Positions 17,043 to 26,537 of a DNA stretch of 64,000 nt are shown piece after piece; the first letter of the stretch is position 1; the number at the start of each line of letters is the position of its first letter. The notes below the pieces were generated by a model that saw only the letters and a list, made by a program, of their open reading frames with translations, was not told the DNA's origin and did not search any database. The position numbers were made by a program, and so were the translations under genes. Source of the DNA: Desulfobacca acetoxidans DSM 11109 (lineage in GTDB: Bacteria; Desulfobacterota; Desulfobaccia; Desulfobaccales; Desulfobaccaceae); contig NC_015388.1 in assembly GCF_000195295.1 (NCBI RefSeq), positions 2,232,001 to 2,296,000 on the forward strand, written 5' to 3'.

Positions 17043-18026
17043 ATGTGGAATGCCGGTGAACCAGAGGTGAGAAAGCAGTCGCACCGAGAGGTTGCCGGGG
17101 GGGAGGACAGGTTGGACCGGGCCCTGGTGGCCGGCCTGATCCTGGAAGTGATGCTAGACTGTCCGGAGCTGCCGGAAAACCGGCAGGTTCGGCAGCGCCT
17201 GATCAAAACTCGCATCCAGGATTATCTGGTACAGCACCTGGCAGGTCGGGTCTCTCTAGACCGATTCCGGAGCCTGGCTCAGCATCTCGACGGTTGGTTC
17301 GAATTCTATTACCCATTATTGGCCTCTGAGGATCGGCATTCATCGCTCCAGAGCGAGACGGTGACCTACGGCGTCCGAGAGCCTCGGGTTACCTATATGG
17401 TTCAAGAAGCGGGTTCCGACTGGAACCATGGACAGATTAACAGCGAATCCCCGCTACTGAGGCGTCAGGCATGTCTGGACGAGTTGTTGGACCGGTGGCT
17501 GGAGGACTTAAAACCGGAAATGCCGCAGCGTCCCCATCGTAAACTGACCCCGGCCAAACTTCGCGACTTCTTATGTCAGAGCGGCGGTGGCTGGTTTCGC
17601 TTGCGGGATTTCGAACGCTTCATCAACGTCGATCGCAAGACGGCCTGGGATTATGTGCAACAATTTCTTCAGGCCGGACTCTTATGCCACAACCGCAAAA
17701 ACTCGGCGGCAGTGCGTTATTGCCTGGCCCCGTCTTTTCTAAAGGTAGAAGCCGATGCTCTGCGCTTGGGGCTGAGTCTGGCCTTGCCGGATTATCCGGA
17801 GCAGAAAGTGGAAGCCATCGGCGACTTCCTCATTGCCACCGGGGGGGAGCCATTCCAGGTGCGGGAATGGGAAACTGGCCGCCCTCAAGCCCAGCAGGAA
17901 TGTTTGCTGGATGATCTTATCGAATTGGGGATTCTCTGCAATTACTATTTCCCCACCGGGGCGCGTCTGGTGAGACTCCATGAACGTTGGCTGCAGAAAT
18001 GTATCGATCTGCCGACTCCAAGTTAA
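17043..18026 (+). CDS. conserved-looking hypothetical protein, possible winged-helix domains
   Basis: I do not recognise this 327-aa protein. It has a strong GAGGAG ribosome site, normal codon use and no signal or membrane segment. The N-terminal third is helical and acidic/arginine-rich. The middle (about residues 165-220) reads like a winged helix: KLRDFLCQSGGGWFRLRDFE, then NVDRKTAWDYVQQFLQAGLL. A second similar unit (IGDFLIATGGEPFQVREWE, then ECLLDDLIELGILCNYY) follows at about 255-300. Two tandem HTH-like modules suggest DNA or protein binding, but this is inference. It is flanked by a repeat-rich gap and the paaK promoter region and is not in an operon. Confidence 0.65.
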   Translation: MWNAGEPEVRKQSHREVAGGEDRLDRALVAGLILEVMLDCPELPENRQVRQRLIKTRIQDYLVQHLAGRVSLDRFRSLAQHLDGWFEFYYPLLASEDRHSSLQSETVTYGVREPRVTYMVQEAGSDWNHGQINSESPLLRRQACLDELLDRWLEDLKPEMPQRPHRKLTPAKLRDFLCQSGGGWFRLRDFERFINVDRKTAWDYVQQFLQAGLLCHNRKNSAAVRYCLAPSFLKVEADALRLGLSLALPDYPEQKVEAIGDFLIATGGEPFQVREWETGRPQAQQECLLDDLIELGILCNYYFPTGARLVRLHERWLQKCIDLPTPS

Positions 18027-18231
18027 CTTAAGAAAACCCAGGTGATAGATGGCTAGGGCCTCTCCGCCGCTTTCTCTGCCTTGACCTTACACTTGGAACC
18101 TTAAACTGTCTCGAGGGCCGGACCCGCCATTATCTTATGAATGTTTTTTTCCTCTCATCCCCTTAATTCCTTTTTTGCCCTCATATCTTTGTCTTCCTGT
18201 GCTCACCGGCCCCAATTTGCCTAAATTTTCC

Positions 18232-18260
18232 TTGACGGTGTAACTACCTTATGCTAATTT
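18232..18260 (+). promoter_or_regulatory. sigma70-type promoter of the paaK/liv locus
   Basis: TTGACG (18232-18237), a 17-bp spacer and TAATTT (18255-18260) lie 36 nt before the ligase start. The rest of the gap since 18027 holds no recognisable feature. Confidence 0.5.
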
Positions 18261-18295
18261 TGAGGGCATCGTGTGAAAGAGAGGCAGTTTAAGCA

Positions 18296-19597
18296 ATGAT
18301 TTTTAATGAAGATTTTGAAACTCTGCCACGCGAGGCGCTGGAGGCCATTCAGCTTCGACGGCTCCAGTCTCTCGTCGAGCGGGTGTATAACCTGGTGCCG
18401 TTCTATCGGCAGAAATTTGACGCAGCCGGAATTAGGCCGGGAGAGGTGAAGAGTTTGCAGGACCTGCAGCGGCTGCCCTTCACCACCAAACAAGACCTGC
18501 GGGACAATTATCCCTTTGGCATGTTTGCGGTGCCCATGGAGCAGGTAGTACGCATTCACGCCTCTTCAGGCACCACTGGCAAACCCACCGTGGTGGGCTA
18601 CACCCATCGGGATATCAAAACCTGGTCCGAGTTAATCGCCCGGACATTGAGCGCCGCCGGCGTGCAGCGGGGGGACATAGTCCACAATGCCTACGGATAC
18701 GGCCTATTCACCGGGGGGTTGGGTTTTCACTACGGCATTGAATACCTCGGAGCCTCCGTCATTCCGGTCTCCGGCGGCAATACCAAACGCCAGATCATGC
18801 TGCTGCAGGATTTTGGCCCTACGGCTATTACCTGTACCCCCTCCTTCTCGCTGCACCTGTATGATGTAGCCAAGGATATGGGAGTGGATTTTGCCGATCT
18901 CAGTCTCCGGGTTGGCATCTGCGGCGCCGAACCCTGGTCAGAGGCCATGCGTCAGGAGATTGAGAAGAAGCTGGGTATTGACGCCCTGGATATCTACGGC
19001 CTGTCCGAAATCATGGGTCCCGGAGTAAGCATCGAATGTTTGGAGGCCAAAAACGGCCTGCATATCTTTGAGGATCATTTTCTGCCGGAGATCATTGACC
19101 CAAATACCCTGCAGCCCCTTCCTTTCGGCGAGGTTGGGGAATTGGTGATTACCACCCTGACGAAAGAGGCCTTCCCGGTAATCCGCTATCGCACCCGGGA
19201 CATCTCGGCCCTCTATCCCGAACCCTGCCGCTGCGGGCGCACCCTGGTGCGCATGGCCCGCATCATGGGACGCACCGATGATATGCTCATCATCCGCGGC
19301 GTCAACGTCTTCCCGTCCCAGATAGAAGCAGTGTTGATGGAGATCCAGGAAGTTGAGCCGCACTACCAGATCGTGGTAGACCGCGTCGGCCAGATGGACA
19401 CCCTCGAAGTCAAGGTGGAGGTAGAGGAAGCAACTTTCTCCGATGAAGTGCGTCAGCTCCAGGTGTTGGAAAAGAAGATCGAACACAACATCAAAGACTA
19501 TCTCGGAGTGTCGGCCAAGGTACGGCTGGTTGAGCCCCGCTCTATTCCGCGCAGCGAAGGCAAGGCCTTAAGGGTGATTGACAAACGGAAGATTTAA
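18296..19597 (+). CDS. paaK: phenylacetate--CoA ligase family enzyme (active form)
   Basis: A 433-aa AMP-forming CoA ligase of the PaaK group, which activates aryl or other carboxylic acids to CoA thioesters. The P-loop SSGTTGKP is at residues 90-97, the adenylate motif [10 protein letters not shown] near 235, the hinge aspartate region in [14 protein letters not shown] and [20 protein letters not shown], and the C-terminal catalytic lysine is Lys423 in SEGKALRV. All key residues are present. It opens a run continuing with an ACT protein and liv transport genes. In Desulfobacterota such ligases commonly neighbour liv genes, suggesting use of aromatic amino acids or aryl acids. The true substrate is unknown. 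Confidence 0.92.
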   Translation: MIFNEDFETLPREALEAIQLRRLQSLVERVYNLVPFYRQKFDAAGIRPGEVKSLQDLQRLPFTTKQDLRDNYPFGMFAVPMEQVVRIHASSGTTGKPTVVGYTHRDIKTWSELIARTLSAAGVQRGDIVHNAYGYGLFTGGLGFHYGIEYLGASVIPVSGGNTKRQIMLLQDFGPTAITCTPSFSLHLYDVAKDMGVDFADLSLRVGICGAEPWSEAMRQEIEKKLGIDALDIYGLSEIMGPGVSIECLEAKNGLHIFEDHFLPEIIDPNTLQPLPFGEVGELVITTLTKEAFPVIRYRTRDISALYPEPCRCGRTLVRMARIMGRTDDMLIIRGVNVFPSQIEAVLMEIQEVEPHYQIVVDRVGQMDTLEVKVEVEEATFSDEVRQLQVLEKKIEHNIKDYLGVSAKVRLVEPRSIPRSEGKALRVIDKRKI

Positions 19598-19717
19598 CTC
19601 CCCCAACCTGCTCCTCTACCTCAAGGGTGAGATGGGATTAAAGACGGGTTATAGCAATAAATTAAGAAAATTGCGGGTAATAATGAACGAATAAATTTCA
19701 GCCTTTAGGATAGTGTG

Positions 19718-20149
19718 ATGAAAGTTGAACAGATTTCGGTGTTCCTAGAAAATAAGGCCGGCCGTCTGGCCGAAGTCACCAAAGTTCTGGGTGAGGCCGC
19801 GGTCAATATCCGGGCTTTATCCCTGGCAGATACGACGGATTTTGGCATCCTGCGGCTTATTGTTGACAACTATGAGAAGGCGCGAGAAGTCCTGAAACAG
19901 CACGGCTTCACAGTGGGAAAAACTGAAGTGGTGGCCATCGAAGTGCCCGACCGTCCGGGAGGACTGGCCTGGGTACTGCAAATTCTCTCTAATTCCAACG
20001 TCAACGTAGAGTATATGTATGCCTTTGTGCAGCATAGCGGCAAGAACGCCGTGATCATTTTCCGCTTCGACAATCTCGAGCGGGCCATCGAACTCCTGCA
20101 GCAGCAGGGCGTTCGCATCTATCGCGGCGAAGAAGTCTATCGCTTGTAG
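19718..20149 (+). CDS. tandem ACT-domain protein
   Basis: A 143-aa protein made of two ACT domains: the first starts [24 protein letters not shown], the second [25 protein letters not shown] domains bind amino acids, and small two-domain forms next to PaaK-type ligases are thought to be amino acid sensors. ATG at 19718 is used in preference to an overlapping GTG one codon upstream; AGGA precedes it. No enzymatic domain is present. It probably senses the amino acid taken up by the transporter encoded downstream. Confidence 0.88.
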   Translation: MKVEQISVFLENKAGRLAEVTKVLGEAAVNIRALSLADTTDFGILRLIVDNYEKAREVLKQHGFTVGKTEVVAIEVPDRPGGLAWVLQILSNSNVNVEYMYAFVQHSGKNAVIIFRFDNLERAIELLQQQGVRIYRGEEVYRL

Positions 20150-20262
20150 CGACCAGTCTGGCAGATGGGCTGGAGAAGTTGGTTGCCAGGAGCGGGAGCC
20201 ACTATCTATTCACCCCTAACCCTCTCTTTTCAAGATCAGAGGAGAAGTTATAGGAGAAACCG

Positions 20263-21441
20263 ATGCAGCAGATGACCCCACAATTCTTCGGCCGGATCGG
20301 ACGGCTTGGCTTAATCGTTTTTTTCTGCCTGACTTTGGGTTTAATGACCGCGGGTGCCACCCTGGCGGCGGACTATGTCGTTGGGGGTTTGTTTTCCATC
20401 ACCGGGCCGCAATCTTATTTAGGCGAACCTGAACGCAACAGCCTCGAGATGGCGGTGGCAGAGATCAATGCCAAAGGCGGAATCAAGGGCAAGAAAGTCA
20501 AGGCAGTTATCTACGACGACGAAGGCGACGCCAATAAGGCCAGGCTCAACGCCACCAAACTGATCGACAGGGATAAAGTCATTGCCATTATCGGGCCCAG
20601 CCTCACCCCTACCTCGATGGCCATGATCCCCATCACTCAGCCGGCCAAGGTTCCGGTTATCTCGTGTGCCGCAGGAGTCGGTATCACCGCCCCGGCTAAA
20701 GAACGGCCTTGGGTTTTTAAGACCGCCCAAACCGATCAACTGGCGGTAAGCCGCATCTATCAATACCTGAAAAAACATAATATTAATAAAATCGCCATCA
20801 TAACGGTCTCCAGCAGCTTCGGTGCCTCCGGCAAAGAACAGTTGAACAAGCAGGCCCCCAATGCCGGTATTAACATCGTGGCCCAGGAGGTATTCGGCGA
20901 GAAAGATACCGACATGACGCCGCAGCTAACCAAAATCCGCTCGACCTCACCCCAGGCGGTTATCTGTTGGGGCACCGGTCCGGCTCCGGCAGCGGTGGCG
21001 AAAAATATGAAAGACTTGAAGATAGATATTCCTTTAATTCAGAGCCATGGCGCCGCCTCCAAGAAGTTCATCGAATATGCCGGAGAGGCGGCCGAGGGCA
21101 TCATCATGCCGGCCGGTAAAATCGCCGTTTATAAAGACCTGCCGGATCAAGACCCCCAGAAGGCCGTAATTGCCAATTATGTTAAGAAATACGAAGAGAA
21201 GTTCAAGAGCCCGGTCTCGGGTTTTGGCGGCTACGCCCATGACGCCGCTGCCATGCTGTTTACTGCCATGGAGAAGGCCGGCGGCGACAAGGCCAAAATC
21301 CGCCAAGAACTGGAGAATATCAAAAACTTTCCGGGCGTCAGTGGTGTCTTCAATATGAGTCCGGATGATCACAACGGCTTGGGACCGGATGCCTTTGTCA
21401 TGGTTAAGATAGAAAAAGGTACCTGGAAACTCATAGATTAA
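20263..21441 (+). CDS. livK: branched-chain amino acid ABC transporter, substrate-binding protein 1
   Basis: A 392-aa periplasmic binding protein of the LivJ/LivK (type I) family. A signal peptide covers about residues 1-35 (hydrophobic LGLIVFFCLTLGLMTAGATLAA). The mature part starts DYVVGGLFSITGPQSYLGEPE and includes IIGPSLTPTSMAM, normal for the ligand-binding fold. TAGGAG before the ATG is a good ribosome site. It leads the liv genes after a 254-nt gap with a stem-loop. The ligand may be a branched or aromatic amino acid or an aromatic acid. Confidence 0.92.
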   Translation: MQQMTPQFFGRIGRLGLIVFFCLTLGLMTAGATLAADYVVGGLFSITGPQSYLGEPERNSLEMAVAEINAKGGIKGKKVKAVIYDDEGDANKARLNATKLIDRDKVIAIIGPSLTPTSMAMIPITQPAKVPVISCAAGVGITAPAKERPWVFKTAQTDQLAVSRIYQYLKKHNINKIAIITVSSSFGASGKEQLNKQAPNAGINIVAQEVFGEKDTDMTPQLTKIRSTSPQAVICWGTGPAPAAVAKNMKDLKIDIPLIQSHGAASKKFIEYAGEAAEGIIMPAGKIAVYKDLPDQDPQKAVIANYVKKYEEKFKSPVSGFGGYAHDAAAMLFTAMEKAGGDKAKIRQELENIKNFPGVSGVFNMSPDDHNGLGPDAFVMVKIEKGTWKLID

Positions 21442-21460
21442 TCCGATCAGCACGGTGTGA

Positions 21461-21490
21461 GAGGGCGGTGCGATTTCCTCCCCCGCCCTC
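21461..21490 (+). terminator. stem-loop after livK (attenuator or mRNA stabiliser)
   Basis: GAGGGCGG (21461-21468) pairs with CCGCCCTC (21483-21490) across a 14-nt loop, 20 bases after the livK stop. No T-run follows, so it is more likely a 3'-end stabiliser or partial attenuator that raises livK over livHMGF than a full terminator. The remaining gap to livH has no gene. Confidence 0.5.
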
Positions 21491-21695
21491 CCCTGCTCCG
21501 CCCCCCTAGTTTATTCTCTGGGTACGATCTGGCGCGCCGCCTACTCTCGGCGATCTCTAAGATAGCTGAAGTTTCGAGTACCAGGTACCGGGTTTAAAAT
21601 GAAAGGGAATATATTATAGAGACTCCTAATAGATATGAGTATCATATCTCTTCTCCAAACTCGGAACCCGAAACTCTAAATTCTATTAAGAAAAT

Positions 21696-22568
21696 ATGAC
21701 AGAATTACTTCAATATCTTTTTTCCGGTCTCACCAATGGAGCTATTTACGCCCTGATCGGTCTGGGTTTCAGCATTATCTTCAACGCTACCGCCATCATC
21801 AATTTTGCCCAGGGCGAGTTTGTCATGTTGGGGGCCCTGACCGCCATTTCCTTTTATTCTTTCGGTCTCTCTCTGCCGCTAGCTTTTATCCTGTCCGTTG
21901 TGGTCGTCACCGCCGTCGGTCTGGGTTTTGAACGCCTGGCGATCCGCCCGGCGCGGGAGGCTACGCCTATTAGTCTGATCATCATTACCGTGGGCGGCGG
22001 GGTGTTGATCAAGGGTCTGGCCATGTTGCTCTGGGGTAAGGACGCCTATTCGCTGCCGCCTTTCAGCGGCAGAGAGCCCCTGTCAATTGTTGGCGCTACC
22101 ATCCTGCCGCAAAGTTTATGGATCATCGGTCTAATGTTCATACTCGTGGCGGGCCTGGAGCTCTTTCTCCGGTTCACGCTGTTGGGCAAGGCGATGCGGG
22201 CTGCCTCCTTCAACCCGGTGGCGGCCCGTTTGGTGGGTATCCGGGTGAGCCAGATGGTGCAGTTTTCTTTCGGGCTGAGCTCAGCGCTAGGCGCGGTCGC
22301 CGGGGTCTTGATAGCTCCTATCACTATGGGCGTCTATGACATGGGCTCTATGTTGGGATTGAAGGGTTTCTGCGCTGCGGTCATCGGTGGATTGGGCAGC
22401 AGCTTTGGAGGAGTTTTGGGAGGCTTGGTGCTGGGGGTGGCAGAGGCCTTCGCCAGCGGCCTGTTGTCATCAGGTTACCGGGACGCCGTGGCCTTCCTCA
22501 TCCTGCTGCTTGTACTTTTTCTGCGTCCCCAGGGTCTCATCGGTCTGCGCTCCACGAGATCCTCCTGA
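21696..22568 (+). CDS. livH: branched-chain amino acid ABC transporter permease LivH
   Basis: A 290-aa inner-membrane permease with about eight hydrophobic segments. The opening LLQYLFSGLTNGAIYALIGLGFSIIFNATAIINFAQGEFVMLGAL is typical of LivH. KAMRAASFNPVAARLVGI carries the EAA-like loop that contacts the ATPases. The stop shares a base with the livM start (TGATG), so LivH and LivM are made together. It would pair with LivM to form the channel for the amino acid bound by LivK. Confidence 0.94.
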   Translation: MTELLQYLFSGLTNGAIYALIGLGFSIIFNATAIINFAQGEFVMLGALTAISFYSFGLSLPLAFILSVVVVTAVGLGFERLAIRPAREATPISLIIITVGGGVLIKGLAMLLWGKDAYSLPPFSGREPLSIVGATILPQSLWIIGLMFILVAGLELFLRFTLLGKAMRAASFNPVAARLVGIRVSQMVQFSFGLSSALGAVAGVLIAPITMGVYDMGSMLGLKGFCAAVIGGLGSSFGGVLGGLVLGVAEAFASGLLSSGYRDAVAFLILLLVLFLRPQGLIGLRSTRSS

Positions 22569-23524
22569 TGCTGCGCTATCGCCGCCTCCTCAGCGCCGTC
22601 TGCTTTTTCCTCCTCGTGGCCCTGTGCGGCGGGTTGTTACAGGGAACCTACTATTTCACCCTCCTCAACCTCATCGGACTGAATGTCATCGTCGTCTTGG
22701 GCCTCAATCTCTTAATGGGTTACGCCGGTCAGATTTCTTTAGGACACGCGGCTTTTTACGGGCTCGGGTCTTACGTCTCGGGCATCTTGACTGCCACGTA
22801 TAGTGTTGACCCGCTCCTGGCGCTCCTGGCTGGCCTGGCGGTAAGCGGCCTAGTAGCGCTGGTGGTGGGCATCCCGGCCCTGAAACTCAGGGGCTATTAC
22901 CTGGCTATGGCAACGTTGGGTTTTGGCATTATCATCTCGATTGTCTTTCAGGAATTGTCCTGGCTCACCGGCGGCCCCTCCGGATTGATGGGTATTCCGA
23001 GCTTTCGGCTGGCCGGCTTCAACTTCGACACCCCCAGGACCAGTTTCTTCCTGGTCTGGTCGGCCGCGGGTTTTATTCTAATCCTCAGTCTCAATATTGT
23101 CGATTCCCGGGTGGGCCGGGCCTTGCGCGCCATCCATGACAGTGAAACGGCGGCCCTGGCTATGGGAATCGACGCCCAACGCATGAAACTGCTGATCTTC
23201 GTGGTCAGCGCCCTCTATGCTTCTCTGGCCGGCGGTTTACTGGCCCACACCATCAACTTCATCGCCCCTTCTTCCTACGGCTTTATGTTTTCCATCAAGT
23301 TGGTGACCATGGTGGTAGTTGGCGGTATGGCCAGTATTTGGGGGTCTTTGCTGGGGGCTGCCGTCCTTACTGTTCTCCCGGAGCTCCTGGCCTTCTTCCA
23401 TGACCTGGAAGTAGTCATCTTCGGCCTGATCCTGATGGTGGTGATGATCTTCATGCCCCGGGGACTGCTCCGGGGACTCTTGGATATTTGGGAAATTCGC
23501 CAGCGGAAGCTGAAGGGGCTTTAG
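22568..23524 (+). CDS. livM: branched-chain amino acid ABC transporter permease LivM
   Basis: A 318-aa permease with about nine hydrophobic segments. LNLLMGYAGQISLGHAAFYGLGSY is the usual LivM landmark, and GRALRAIHDSETAALAMGID carries the ATPase-contact loop. It is coupled to livH by TGATG. It ends with a short basic tail (WEIRQRKLKGL). A 113-nt gap precedes livG. It is the second half of the membrane channel of the transporter. Confidence 0.94.
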   Translation: MLRYRRLLSAVCFFLLVALCGGLLQGTYYFTLLNLIGLNVIVVLGLNLLMGYAGQISLGHAAFYGLGSYVSGILTATYSVDPLLALLAGLAVSGLVALVVGIPALKLRGYYLAMATLGFGIIISIVFQELSWLTGGPSGLMGIPSFRLAGFNFDTPRTSFFLVWSAAGFILILSLNIVDSRVGRALRAIHDSETAALAMGIDAQRMKLLIFVVSALYASLAGGLLAHTINFIAPSSYGFMFSIKLVTMVVVGGMASIWGSLLGAAVLTVLPELLAFFHDLEVVIFGLILMVVMIFMPRGLLRGLLDIWEIRQRKLKGL

Positions 23525-23637
23525 GAGCCAGGGAATAGGGAACAGGGTTCGGATGAGGGAACCAATACTGTCAATTCCTATAATCAACCCTCATCCGGTT
23601 TACTCATTCTGGCGGCAGTGATACTGAGAAAAGTCCT

Positions 23638-24399
23638 ATGTTGGAACTAAACAACGTCGGCATCTCCTTCGGAGGTCTACAGGCCATCAAAGGCGTCTCC
23701 TTTCAGATGCGAGAAGGCCAGATCAAGGCCCTCATCGGACCCAACGGCGCCGGCAAGACCACCCTCTTCAATCTGATCACCGGTATGTTAAAACCGGATT
23801 ACGGGGTCATAACCTTTCAAGATCAGGTTATTCAGGGACTGCCGCCCTTTCGCATTGCGGCCCGGGGCATCTGCCGCACCTTTCAGATCGTCCAACTCTT
23901 TGGCCACCTGACAGCCCTGGAAAACGTCATGGTCGGCCGACATGTACGCACCAAGGCCGGGCTGCTCTCCGGGGCGCTCCGGTTGCCGGCGGCCAAGCGA
24001 GAAGAAAAGGCTATTCGGGAACAGGCCCAAAGCTGGTTGGAATTTGTCGGTTTAAGCTCCAGGGCGGAAGATTACGCCGCTAATCTGCCCCTGGGACATC
24101 AACGCCTCCTGGAGATCGCCCGGGCCCTGGCCACCAACCCGATCCTGTTGCTCCTCGACGAACCGGCTGCCGGTCTGGATATGACCGAAACCGAAAAACT
24201 CAAAGAACTTATCTTTGCTATTCAGGCCCAAGGCGTCAGCGTCCTGCTGGTCGAACACGACATGAGCCTGACCATGGAAGTAGCGGATGAGATCGTGGTG
24301 CTGGACCACGGCGAATTGCTGGCTGAAGGCACGCCCCGAGAGATTCAGAAACATCCCGAGGTCATCGCCGCTTATCTGGGCCGGGATTGGCAGATGTAG
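23638..24399 (+). CDS. livG: branched-chain amino acid ABC transporter ATP-binding protein LivG
   Basis: A 253-aa cytoplasmic ATPase. Walker A is GPNGAGKTT, Walker B LLLLDEPAAGLD, the switch region VEHDM. The signature is LPLGHQRLLEIARAL; the usual LSYG-QRR form is changed, but LP-G variants occur in LivG proteins. VMVGRHVRTKAG and the C-terminal AYLGRDW are typical of LivG. It works with LivF to power LivHM. The gene is separated from livF by 88 nt. Confidence 0.93.
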   Translation: MLELNNVGISFGGLQAIKGVSFQMREGQIKALIGPNGAGKTTLFNLITGMLKPDYGVITFQDQVIQGLPPFRIAARGICRTFQIVQLFGHLTALENVMVGRHVRTKAGLLSGALRLPAAKREEKAIREQAQSWLEFVGLSSRAEDYAANLPLGHQRLLEIARALATNPILLLLDEPAAGLDMTETEKLKELIFAIQAQGVSVLLVEHDMSLTMEVADEIVVLDHGELLAEGTPREIQKHPEVIAAYLGRDWQM

Positions 24400-24487
24400 G
24401 ATTCCATACTGCGCCATGACTGACAAAAGGGTAATCCTCATCTGCTTAAGATCCTAAATTGATGCTCAGATTTCGATAAAATGTTCT

Positions 24488-25225
24488 ATGCTCCAGATAA
24501 AAAACCTCTATGCCTACTACGGCAAAATTGAAGCCCTTTCAGGAGTCACCTGCCATGTCCGGACCGGGGAGATCGTTACCCTGATCGGGGCCAACGGAGC
24601 CGGCAAAACGACGCTCCTCAATTCCCTCTGCGGGCTGGTGCGGTCACGGGGAAATATCAGTTTTGACGGCGCATCCATCATGCATCTAGCCCCGGAGGCG
24701 GTGGTCGCTTGCGGTATCTCACAGGCACCGGAGGGACGCCAGATTTTCGCCCCCTTGACTGTAGAGGAAAATTTGGAACTCGGCGCCTATCTGCGTTTCC
24801 GCCAGCGGCAGCAGCAGGAAATCGCCGTCGACTTGAAGAAGATCTACGATCTCTTCCCCCGATTATGGGAACGACGTCTGCAAGCCGCTGGCGCCCTGAG
24901 CGGCGGGGAACAACAGATGCTGGCCATCGGCCGCGCCCTCATGGCCAAACCCAGGCTGCTGCTTTTGGACGAACCATCCCTGGGTCTGGCCCCACTCATG
25001 GTTGACATTATTATGGACACCGTGGTACGCTTGCGCCGGGAAGGGGTCACCATCTTAATGGTGGAACAGAACGCCCGGACGGCCCTGGGCATCGCTGATC
25101 GCGGCTATGTTCTGGAAACCGGCCGTATTATCCTCAGCGGCCCGGCCGCCGACCTGTTGAATGACCGCCAGGTCACTCGGGCTTATTTAGGCAAGGACTA
25201 CAGGGAATTTACCGAGGGGAGATGA
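24488..25225 (+). CDS. livF: branched-chain amino acid ABC transporter ATP-binding protein LivF
   Basis: A 245-aa ATPase with Walker A GANGAGKTT, signature LSGGEQQMLAIGRAL, Walker B LLLLDEPSLGLAP (typical of LivF) and VEQNA at the switch position. The C-terminus AYLGKDY matches the family. It is followed after 4 nt by the degenerate PaaK-like gene, so the two must share a transcript. GAGGGGAGA at its end provides the ribosome site for that next gene. Confidence 0.94.
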   Translation: MLQIKNLYAYYGKIEALSGVTCHVRTGEIVTLIGANGAGKTTLLNSLCGLVRSRGNISFDGASIMHLAPEAVVACGISQAPEGRQIFAPLTVEENLELGAYLRFRQRQQQEIAVDLKKIYDLFPRLWERRLQAAGALSGGEQQMLAIGRALMAKPRLLLLDEPSLGLAPLMVDIIMDTVVRLRREGVTILMVEQNARTALGIADRGYVLETGRIILSGPAADLLNDRQVTRAYLGKDYREFTEGR

Positions 25226-25229
25226 CGCC

Positions 25230-26483
25230 ATGGTAGACTGGCGCCAGGAGATTCCGTCCCGGGAGGAGCTGGAGCTGCTGCAGTTGGAACGTTTGCAGAG
25301 CACCCTCAACCGGGCTTATCGGCAGGTGAAATTCTATCGTCGGCTGTTCGACCGGTTTAATCTCCGTCCGGATGATATTCAAGACCTGGCCGAGGTGAGC
25401 AAACTGCCTTTCACCACCCGGAGCGATCTGTCGGAAAATTATCCCTACGGCATGTTTGCCGTGCCGCTCAGGGATATTGTCCGGATTCAATCATCCCCCG
25501 GCGCCACCGAAAACCCGGTGGTGGTGGGCTGTACTGCCGGTGACCTCCGTTTCTGGCGTGAACTCAGCGCCCGCCTCTATCGAAGCGCCGGGGTTGGCAA
25601 GGATGATATCGTCCAGATTATCTTGGCCAGCGGTTTAAACAACTGGGCCCGCGACCTCAAAGACGGCGCCGAGCACTTGGGCGCTTCGGTGATTCCCGCC
25701 TCCAACCTGAATTTTGCCAAACAACTTATGGTCATGCGGGATTACAAGACCTCCGTCCTGGTCACCACCCCCTCCTATGCCCACCACCTGGTGAGCGTCA
25801 TGGATAAAATGGGGCTGATGGCGGCGGACTTGCACCTTCGACGCGCCCTGTTAGTAGCCGAGCCCCTGCCGTCATCGGTGCGGGCCGAGATCGAAGCCGG
25901 ATTGCAGGTAAGCATTACCACCGCCTACGGCATTACCGAAGTCCTGGGACCCGGCCTGGCCTTTAGCTGCCCCCACAGCCAGGGCTTTCATTTTTCCGAA
26001 GATCATTTTTTACCGGAGATCATTGATCCAAAGACCGGGGCGCAGTGTTCCCATAACACCACGGGGGAGCTGGTCCTCACTACATTGTCCGCCGTCGCCT
26101 TTCCCCTGCTGCGCTTCCGCACCGGCGACCTGACGGAGCTTAGGGCCGATGCCTGCCCTTGCGGTTGTCCCTTGATCCGCCTGGGCGACATCGTCGGCCG
26201 CTGCGACCCCATTTTTTCCGTTGGCGGCATCAAGATTCACCCGCAGCAGATCAGCACTTATATCCAGGAGATTGTGAACGGCCACACCCCACGGCATCAG
26301 TTGCACCTGAAACGTGAGGAGGCTCTGGCATATTTAGAGATTGACATTGAAGTGGACGAGACCCTTTTCTCTGATGAAGTAAAATGTCTGGAGGCCATCG
26401 GTCGCCGTCTGCGCCGCCGCCTGCGGCAAAATTTTGGCATTGAGGCCAGAGTTTCCCTAGTGGAAAAAATTTCGGCAACGTAA
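25230..26483 (+). CDS. degenerate PaaK-like ligase (probable pseudoenzyme) in the liv operon
   Basis: A 417-aa full-fold homologue of the PaaK ligase at 18296, with colinear blocks throughout (LPFTTRSDLSENYPYGMFAVP versus [21 protein letters not shown]). Key catalytic parts are changed. The P-loop SSGTTGKP becomes SSPGATENP (residues 88-96), losing the lysine. [11 protein letters not shown] becomes GRCDPIFSVGG. The C-terminus stops at about the point where the active copy continues with the catalytic lysine (Lys423), and no frameshift in the next bases restores it. The frame is intact, with a good ribosome site 4 nt after livF, so it is maintained. It may have a ligand-binding or regulatory role; ligase activity seems unlikely. 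Confidence 0.85.
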   Translation: MVDWRQEIPSREELELLQLERLQSTLNRAYRQVKFYRRLFDRFNLRPDDIQDLAEVSKLPFTTRSDLSENYPYGMFAVPLRDIVRIQSSPGATENPVVVGCTAGDLRFWRELSARLYRSAGVGKDDIVQIILASGLNNWARDLKDGAEHLGASVIPASNLNFAKQLMVMRDYKTSVLVTTPSYAHHLVSVMDKMGLMAADLHLRRALLVAEPLPSSVRAEIEAGLQVSITTAYGITEVLGPGLAFSCPHSQGFHFSEDHFLPEIIDPKTGAQCSHNTTGELVLTTLSAVAFPLLRFRTGDLTELRADACPCGCPLIRLGDIVGRCDPIFSVGGIKIHPQQISTYIQEIVNGHTPRHQLHLKREEALAYLEIDIEVDETLFSDEVKCLEAIGRRLRRRLRQNFGIEARVSLVEKISAT

Positions 26484-26537
26484 AGATATTTCACCAATAA
26501 CCTTTTTAACTAAAACCTTATATGCAGGAGGGTGACC

